Below are positions 57,742 through 64,000 of a stretch of DNA of 64,000 bases, piece by piece. Each line of letters begins with the position of its first letter. Positions within the stretch are counted from its first letter, which is position 1. The position numbers and the translations under genes are program-made. Source of the DNA: Neonectria sp. B-13 (lineage: Eukaryota; Ascomycota; Sordariomycetes; Hypocreales; Nectriaceae); NCBI GenBank assembly GCA_002682825.1, contig NOKP01000012.1, forward strand, positions 1,116,001 to 1,180,000, given 5' to 3'. The notes below the pieces were generated by a model, which made no database searches, was not told the DNA's origin, and worked only from the letters and a program-made list of their open reading frames with translations.

Positions 57742-59178
57742 GTCAGAGCACGAGATGAGGGGTCTGAGAGGAAATCCAACAGGGTCTTGATATATTTATT
57801 TCGGAAAGGAGTCCAGAGATAGCGATGTGTTGGGGCCAGCAGACATTGAGGTCCGGATAAGGTGCAGGCGTTACAGTGTTTCACTGGCTAGGGGCCTCTT
57901 TCAACAATTGGTCAAATTTCAGCCGAGATTAAAAGGGAGACGGGGACTGACAGAATCCATCAAGGTAGTCAGAGGAGACATCAGCTTAGGCAGTGAATTT
58001 GAGAGCCAAAGATATCCGCTTTCTAGTCAATCTTTGAATGTTCCTTTCTCCATACTAGCCTCAATCTGATAGTTTTTCTGCTTTATAATTGCTATTGATT
58101 TGACCGGCTTTGTGCTTTGCTTTCCGAGAAGCCAAAAGACATCCTGCGTCTTTTCCCCAGCAGCAACCAAAACCAAGGCGGCTGAGTGTCTCTTTCCCCT
58201 GCTGGCTGTCCTGGGTCACCCTCACCAACACAGCGATTATTGTACACTTTCCTGTTCTTCCAGCGAGACGCTTGGGATTTTGTCGAAGCTTTTATGAGCG
58301 AGGACTAAGGAGCCGCCCCGCTTCCACTCCTACAATCCAACTAGTTACTTGATATCCCAGTACATTATAGTGTCCTGACCACATGTTGTTAGCCAGATAG
58401 CACCAAGATAGACGTACATAGTCTAGTACTAGCCGATGTATGAAGGACAGGGGTTATAGTTATAATACAGGTCACGGGTTCTCTATACCGTTGTTCGAAT
58501 TAAAGCGAGACCCCGTCTCACAAGCCCAAACACCATAGATTTCATCCCTCTACCCTCTTAATGGCCCTAGTCATCACTAGTAGCTTAATATTTAGTTCCG
58601 TGCATGCTGCAAGGAGGCTGTTGTTTCCCTCGGCTCTGTCCTTGATAACGGGACGCAGCGACCTATTTTATTCAGACCAGAACCCATATTTGTCAAAATG
58701 ACCATAGCTCCTCGAGAGGTGTCAGGTCTAGATACTCGTAGAAATGGCACAGCACTACGGAACTGGGCTGCAAGGGTCGTCGTATAGTGGAGGACATCAG
58801 TGGAGTAAAGTGGTTTTGGGCATTCGCCAACGAGTGATTATTTGCGAACATGGCATGTAAAGTGATGTATTGACTAAATCGAAAGCGTCTGATCGAAATG
58901 GCTCTGTCAGTTGGGATCAAGGAGTTGTGTCTCAGTTGAAGGTTTCAAAAGCAGACATTCTTGGGAATTGATCAAAACGGGGTCTTGCGGGCTTGGGCTT
59001 CGTTCACTTCCCCACTTCTCTAAGCGCAATACGAAAAGTACTCATGGGTAACGACACTAGAGTGAAGGATCAATTACATAGACAGCGTAGTTTTCAAGAT
59101 TTTTTTAGCAGTCAGCGGTGGGTATCGGCCTAATACCAGCCTTGCCTCCGTTCAGCTTGATCAATAGTTCTCGCCTTT
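57742..59178. other. Gene-free or unrecognisable decayed DNA
   Basis: No frame with a motif or splice structure. A 75-codon minus frame (58693-58920) reads somewhat protein-like but is unassigned. Lies between the NLR gene and an obvious pseudogene, so it may be older decayed sequence. Confidence 0.4.
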
Positions 59179-60110
59179 GTGAGCACGGTATCCTGCCCAA
59201 CTACCACCACGATGCAGCTCCATGCTACTGTGTCGCTAGCATTTCTTCCATCAAGCCCTTCGGTCGCCTTCGAGCATTCGCTATTCTTCTCACGGAACGG
59301 ACCCGATGTTACTCTGCCATCTCCTAGTGAGGTTCTTGCGAAAAGCGCAACCAAGGATCCTTGTTTTCAGCAACGTATCAATTACACCCTTGTCTTTTTG
59401 AGGCTCTAGGCTTAGTTGTCAAGTTTGGCAGAGACCCGACGGTGACTATCACTGAAGGCCAATGCTTATAGTCTCTGCGTCAGCTTTTGCCTAAAGTCCT
59501 AGTCCCTAAGATTTATGGCTAGGCGCAAGATGGGGATACCACATTCCTGGACATGGAGCTTGTCCAAGGCGTCACGCTCGAAAATCGGTGGGACTTACTA
59601 GACAGAACGGTGCGGGTCGGGGTCTGTGGATATCTGCGGGATATCGTCGCCGAAATCTGCCGGCTGTGACAAGACACTAGGGATTTCTTCCTTGGTGGGA
59701 GTTATAGCTCACTTTAGATGTTTGGTTCTCTAACCAGCTGTTAGGTCACATCAATCGCAATCCGTATGGAGATTTTGTGTTCAAGAACGAGGTATTGCAA
59801 TGTGCTGGCCCTTTCAATTATGTGAAAGAGTTCCACGACTGGCTCTCTGCAATGACAGAAGAAGCAAGGAATGTCATTGGCCTGACATTGCCGTCGAGGA
59901 TATACCAGACCCATACGGACAGCTGCTACCAGATGATGCTGCGGTCTACTTACTCACGCCTATCTTCATCCAAGCAATTAATAGTTTTCTCAGAATCTCC
60001 TTGTCGCGTTGCAACCTGCTCGGTTCGCTTCAGTCGGCGCCGGTATGTCATGGTTCGCAGTCGGACGATATACCAGAGCCCCAGGCGGCCTTTCGCTCCC
60101 TCTGTCCCGT
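59179..60110 (+). pseudogene. Decayed aminoglycoside-phosphotransferase-like (APH) kinase gene
   Basis: Family text survives in pieces. From 59179: 'GPDVTLPSPSEVLA'. After a frame change at a poly-T near 59395: 'FEALGLVVKFGRDPTVTITE' and, after a TAG (59469-59471), 'LLPKVLVPKIYG', a second TAG (59520-59522) where the family has Trp, then 'TTFLDMELVQGVTLENRWD' and 'DIVAEICRL', a TGA (59667-59669) where Arg (CGA) is expected, and 'QDTRDFFLGG'. Further downstream, in other frames: 'GPFNYVKEFHDWLS' and 'EDIPDPYGQLLPDDAAVYLL', which is where the catalytic HxDLHPxN loop should follow but is destroyed. At least three stops and two frame changes. The stops are C-to-T or G-to-A type. Confidence 0.8.
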
Positions 60111-60283
60111 GCTCTTGATTAGAATTCACCTTCAGCCACTTTCAATTCGCGACCGGGGATCATTAACACGTATGTACAGGCAAACCCATGGCGAATAGGT
60201 AGATGGTGACAGATGTAGGTCATTGCTTGACAAATTGGTGCTTCGAAGACTAACATACCCATGGATTCGCATCTTCGAAAGGG

Positions 60284-60847
60284 TTGGGACTCACAGCGGA
60301 TGAAATCCAAGACCAGGGTCTCCTGCACCAACTAGGCATTCGGCCATTCCTTCTCAAGAGAACTTGTCTTGAATCAAACGGCTTTTTTGGAAGCGAACCA
60401 CTCCTTGAGAATGAAGGCAACCTTCAACATTTTGGTGAGTCTGCCCAAGCGTGTCTAGGCACTTGCTGGAGCTCTAATACTGTAGATTACTGGTCTCGAT
60501 TTGTCATCAAGCGCGTGTACGATCAGTTAAGGCCTCAGTTCAGCTTCATTCATAGCCAAGGATCCTTCGGTACGCCAATCCCGAGCGGTGTCTCCAAACC
60601 CGACTTTCCTAGATACGGATCTCGTTCTAACCAGCATGACTGGGAGTGGGTTGAGATTAGCTTCTTCGTGCGTTAGACTCCGCCTTCCAGCACCGTCGTC
60701 TTGTGCCTAGATGTCCCCGAATACCTACAAGCTTCAATCCAGTCTACACTCACAATCAGATTCAATCAGAGCGATCTATCAGATGCGCACTCCATTTTCA
60801 TGATCATCCTTGTAGAGTTGGTCTACATCTATAATGATTTAGTATAG
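60284..60847 (+). pseudogene. Relic of a CorA-like gene (N-terminal part)
   Basis: One frame runs from 60284 to 60847 with a single internal TAG at 60674-60676. It reads 'ESNGFFGSEPLLENEG', 'FSFIHSQGSFGTPIPSG', 'HDWEWVEISFFVR', stop, 'TPPSSTVVLCLDVPEY', 'LQASIQSTLTI' and 'FMIILVELVYIYNDLV'. This order ('DWEWxxxxFFxRW', 'TVLCFDVP', 'LVEEIVxLYD') is typical of the soluble N-terminal half of fungal CorA-like proteins; the stop replaces the Trp of RW. The C-terminal membrane spans are absent. Alternatively the last part could be read after a missed intron, but no donor/acceptor pair removes the stop well. Confidence 0.55.
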
Positions 60848-61025
60848 TCCATCAGGGATTATACCTGTCAGTGGGAGGCTGTGAGGATTACTGTAATCAT
60901 TCAGCATGCTTGCGGGTGAGCTGACACAATGCATAGAAACAACGCCAATATCCGGACTATCCACTACTATAGAGGAGTGTGTTGGAATTAGGTGAGAATA
61001 AATCATATTGACCGCTTGATGGGTA

Positions 61026-62497
61026 TTAATTCCCGATATTGGCTGAACGAGGTGGAGGTGGGTTTTGCATGAATGTGCGACTCAACTTCCAAGCCTCGTA
61101 AGTCTCCGACGGATATCTTGACCTCCCTATCCCCGCCAGCGTTTCAATTGTCTGATCTCCGGCGCCTGTAATAGATGGGTCGACCTCCTTATAGTTGTAC
61201 ACCGGCGAATTCAGGTCCGCCACGACACGAGGTCGAACTGCAAAGAGCAGCTGGTAAATCTGGTTCCTCTGCCATCCCGTCCCCCAAAGCGCCGACAACG
61301 TCGATACGACCAACCTCCCAAACGGCAAATACTCGACAACGTTCATGTAGACGTCCCCATCGCCGGTCTGGCGGTTTTCTCGGATCATCCTCTCATTCGC
61401 CGCCGCGATCTCCTGATTGACCCTCAAAGCGGGGATGACCTCTCCAGCCGGATCGTTCGCTTGCACAGCCTTGAGCATCCACTTCAACCCCAAGTCCGCA
61501 AGCACCTCGTTTGGCTGGATCTCTCTGCTCGCCCAGTCCCACCTCGCCAACAGCCGCTCCAACCACCCACCGCCGAACGTGCGCAAGAACCGGAAGCGCT
61601 GCCGCCCAAGGTCGTAGTGCACGCCGGGGAACCATTGTTCGGTGATTCCGAAGTTGTACGGCCTCCCGGGGCGCGGTTTCCGTCTGGCGTGGCAGGGCGG
61701 GAAGATGTACAAGCGTTCGTGCAGGCACAAGGCGTGGTAGACGAGCTCGACCGCCGTTGAAACATTCTGGTCGTGGAACTGGGGCCAATCTAGCCCCACG
61801 CCGCCTACGAAGTCTGGGACTCCCAGGCTGCCAACAGTGTCGAAGACGCCAATGAATTTGACGGGGGGAATCAACAGCGGATCACTCGGTTCTTCATCGC
61901 CGATCAGGGGCCAGCTGGCGTTTCGACGGAAGGTCCGGGACTGGGTCGAGTGCGGATTATGGATGGGATCGTCAGAGCGGTAGATTCTATAGACTTGGTG
62001 GCAGAGTAAATCGGTCTGGGCCTTGTTGATAGTACCGTCATTGTCCATTACACGCTTGACGATGCCGCAATTGTTAATCATGCCCGCGACCGATCGAACC
62101 AGGAATGCGCCCCTAGAAAAGCCGAACATCCAGACCTGGCGGTTGGGGTAGCTGTAATTATCAACGATAAACCGGTAAGCTTCTATGCATTGCGTGGCGA
62201 TGTCTTGCGCTGTTATGCCGTTGAAGACGTAACTATATCATTTTTCTTTTTTAGTAATCATTGCCCAGGGCCGAAGGTAGGTTGGGGGTATACACACTCT
62301 AGAAACGTGCTTCCGAGCCCGACGCCGTGGATGTACCGCGCCGAATCTTTCAAATCATGAACGTCTGTGTCCGTGACATTTTCCATTTCGATTCCCGCCA
62401 TCCTCGCTAGGAGGTAGATGTTCGTTCTTGTGTTCGCCTCACGGCCGGCCCAGGTGCCATCGCAGAAAATGACGAGTGGTCTGGATTTGTCGGCCAT
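61026..62497 (-). CDS. DUF2235 (Tle1-like) alpha/beta hydrolase
   Basis: Two exons, 62497-62298 and 62232-61026 (65-nt intron, donor GTGTGT, phase 2), 468 residues. Opening 'RPLVIFCDGTWAG' (about 6-18), 'YIHGVGLGS' and, after the splice, 'GITAQDIATQCIEAYRFIVD' then 'QVWMFGFSRGAFLVRSVAGM', where GFSRG is the nucleophile elbow. 'VKFIGVFDTVGSLGVP' holds the D-x-V-x-S-x-G block (catalytic Asp), and 'WFPGVHYDLG' the catalytic His block. The design matches DUF2235 proteins and the bacterial type VI phospholipase effectors Tle1. In fungi these are numerous, usually uncharacterised, sometimes effector modules of NLR proteins. No signal peptide; likely cytosolic esterase or phospholipase. Confidence 0.85.
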
Positions 62498-62853
62498 TGT
62501 ACTGGATGGAATGTAAGTACTGCGCTTCGACGCTGCCTGTGGGCTTGGGTGGAATGCGCAGAAGAGGTTGTGATGAGAAAATCACGAAAATATGACGAGA
62601 GATTAAGGCGCTTATATAGGATGGATGACCCGAAGTATGCGTGTGGTGAGGAAAATACCTGCCCATATAACACACCAACCCATCACCAAACGGTGAGAGG
62701 AGCTTCTGATTCTGTGAATTAAGAATTATTACACAATTGAAGGTAAATACCCACACTACCTCAGATTGCCTTGGAGTTACCATTAGACTCTTGTGTTAGC
62801 TTGTATCCTCGTATCTTGACTTTGCGGCTGAAATGCTTCCCTGGCTGACTTCA
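62498..62853. other. Upstream region of the DUF2235 gene
   Basis: Spacer; 'cttatatagg' at about 62611-62620 reads as a TATA-like element (ctatataag) on the minus strand, about 115 nt before the start codon. Confidence 0.35.
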
Positions 62854-63240
62854 TTATTTTCTGCCTAGTCCGTAGTCTGCAGTGTCACCCATTCCTCCAA
62901 TGAATCTCGCACACATTCCCTCTCCTGACATGTGAAAGTACGCATAGAGACGGGCTCTAGGCCGATGTGGGCCGCAGAATGTATCAGCGTTGTTCTCGTA
63001 TTCGCTGACAGTCAATTGGCCTTTCGTTAATGTACCATTGAACTTTATCTTTCCGGACAAGATCAAGGTTTGGCATGTGAAAGAAAGAAGCGGGACTTAC
63101 GTAATACGCAGCTGCAGGACGTTTCGAGCTGTGAATTTCTTGCTTGTTCCTATCAATTTCTTTGATACTCCCAATCGGCAACTTACACGCATCGAGTATC
63201 GGACAGTGGCACCAGTCGCGGGCTTCCCCTGATTCGTTGC
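62854..63240 (-). CDS. Possible small spliced gene, unassigned
   Basis: A minus-strand exon from about 63230 reads 'EARDWCHCPILDACKLPIGS' and on to 'SSKRPAAAYY', followed by GTAAGT and, 52 nt later, an acceptor 'ggaaag' that keeps phase into 'IKFNGTLTKGQLTVSEYENN' and 'MSGEGMCARFIGGMGD', ending at a stop at 62854. Composition is protein-like with several Cys, but no convincing start codon or upstream exon was found, so it may be a fragment. Family not recognised. Confidence 0.3.
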
Positions 63241-63577
63241 TTCAAGTACTCAGCTCGTCAAATGTCATATCACGCCACGATATAGACAATGAGATACTAA
63301 AGTACGCTCCTAAATATGCGAAGTTGACTAGCGTTGAGCCCGAAGACGGGCGTTGAGGGCTCGGTTGTAGGTGTCACTGGGAATTTCCGTCCCGGGAACG
63401 TATAGTTGTTTAAAATGTATTATCTATTTTTGGTTCAACTTTCGTACGAAGCTTTTCAAAGGAACTCGCTCAATAACTAGGTGAAATTTTCCGGATATAC
63501 AGAAATGCTTAAATTTTAAAATGTGTTCTCTGAGTAATATGGCAAAGGAATAACGTAATGGTTGAATCGAACATGAT

Positions 63578-64000
63578 CTAGCAGTCTCCTTTCGCCATTA
63601 TACTCAAAACATTGACTAGCGCTATACCAAGCTTCCCTTTCTCCCAAGTCGACCATTCAACTTGACTATTTAACTGAAGTAAGAAGGAATGAAAGGCGGG
63701 AAGCGGGCCTGAGCTGCATGAAGTCTCATTCTCCCCTGTGTTGCGATGCGAAGTCTGATGCAATTCTGAATAAATAACCACATTGCAGTTCAGGATGTAG
63801 CACTGCCGAGACGGAATTCCCCGGCTTTTAAACAGGGTAGTTACGTCGATTGGAAGATAGGAAGTGTCCGTATCAAGTTGAAAGTTCACACCGCCGCTAT
63901 GATAAATTAACCATCAAGTCATTCACTAGGATGGTTCAGGCCTTACCTCATGGTAATTTCAGATCTCAACCAGGGAGGTGAAGCTGGTGATGCCTTAGAG
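63578..64000 (-). CDS. 3' part of a gene running off the window end
   Basis: The minus-strand frame is open from the window edge. It joins, through a GT-AG intron of about 53 nt (roughly 63950-63898, donor GTAAGG, acceptor CATAG), 'PPWLRSEITMSGGVNFQLDT' to 'DTSYLPIDVTTLFKSRGIPS' and 'RQCYILNCNVVIYSELHQTS', ending at the stop at 63578. The text is coherent and Cys-containing, with 'NETSCSSGPLPAFHSFLLQL' near the end. The 5' part lies outside the window; family not recognised. Confidence 0.45.

Noticed and set aside
1..64000. tRNA, rRNA, CRISPR or complete transposon
   Set aside because: I looked for cloverleaf-type B-box words, direct-repeat/spacer arrays and transposase motifs by eye and saw none; CRISPR is not expected in a fungal nuclear genome.

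Overview
The window is nuclear DNA of a filamentous ascomycete (Pezizomycotina; probably a sordariomycete, although the exact lineage cannot be settled from sequence alone). The evidence is: genes with many short GT-AG introns (45 to 150 nt), no operons, fungal-only families (HsbA, CorA-like two-membrane-span proteins, UNC93-like and OPT transporters, Zn2Cys6 regulator, amadoriase, NACHT STAND proteins with ankyrin or HEAT arrays), and gene relics whose stop codons fit C-to-T change at CpA/CpG (RIP-like). Multi-exon models were built by joining reading frames across splice signals and checking phase; totals divide by three in every model given with exon positions.

Layout. 0-7.4 kb is gene-poor: a DUF7053-type protein (1911-2501), a secreted HsbA protein (3606-4118, minus) and two decayed MFS transporters side by side (5770-6024 minus, 6150-6518 plus). 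7.4-14 kb holds a CorA-like gene, an unrecognised signal-peptide/TM-tail protein, and a second CorA-like gene. After 1.5 kb of AT-rich gene-free DNA comes a 1222-residue mucin-like surface protein (15478-19264, minus), a secreted HExxH metallopeptidase (20302-21709) and a hypothetical gene. 25.7-35.2 kb holds a UNC93-like MFS protein, an SRR1-like protein, a homologue of the fungal luciferase domain, a BTB/POZ-like protein, an F-box-like protein and a secreted unknown.

36.3-46 kb: an eleven-exon secreted protein joins an SGNH hydrolase to a C-terminal KP4-killer-toxin-like domain. It is followed by an amadoriase (fructosyl amino-acid oxidase), a divergent OPT peptide transporter and a Zn2Cys6 regulator, which together look like a small catabolic module for glycated amino acids and peptides.

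46.6-62.5 kb is the most interesting block: two large STAND/NLR-type proteins transcribed head to head from a 1.4-kb interval, PNP-NACHT-ankyrin (minus) and alpha/beta-hydrolase-like-NACHT-HEAT (plus), both with near-identical internal repeats. Beyond them lie an aminoglycoside-phosphotransferase-like relic, a CorA-like relic and an intact DUF2235 (Tle1-like) hydrolase. This looks like a nonself-recognition/immune-type island on a background of gene decay. The window ends inside a further gene on the minus strand.
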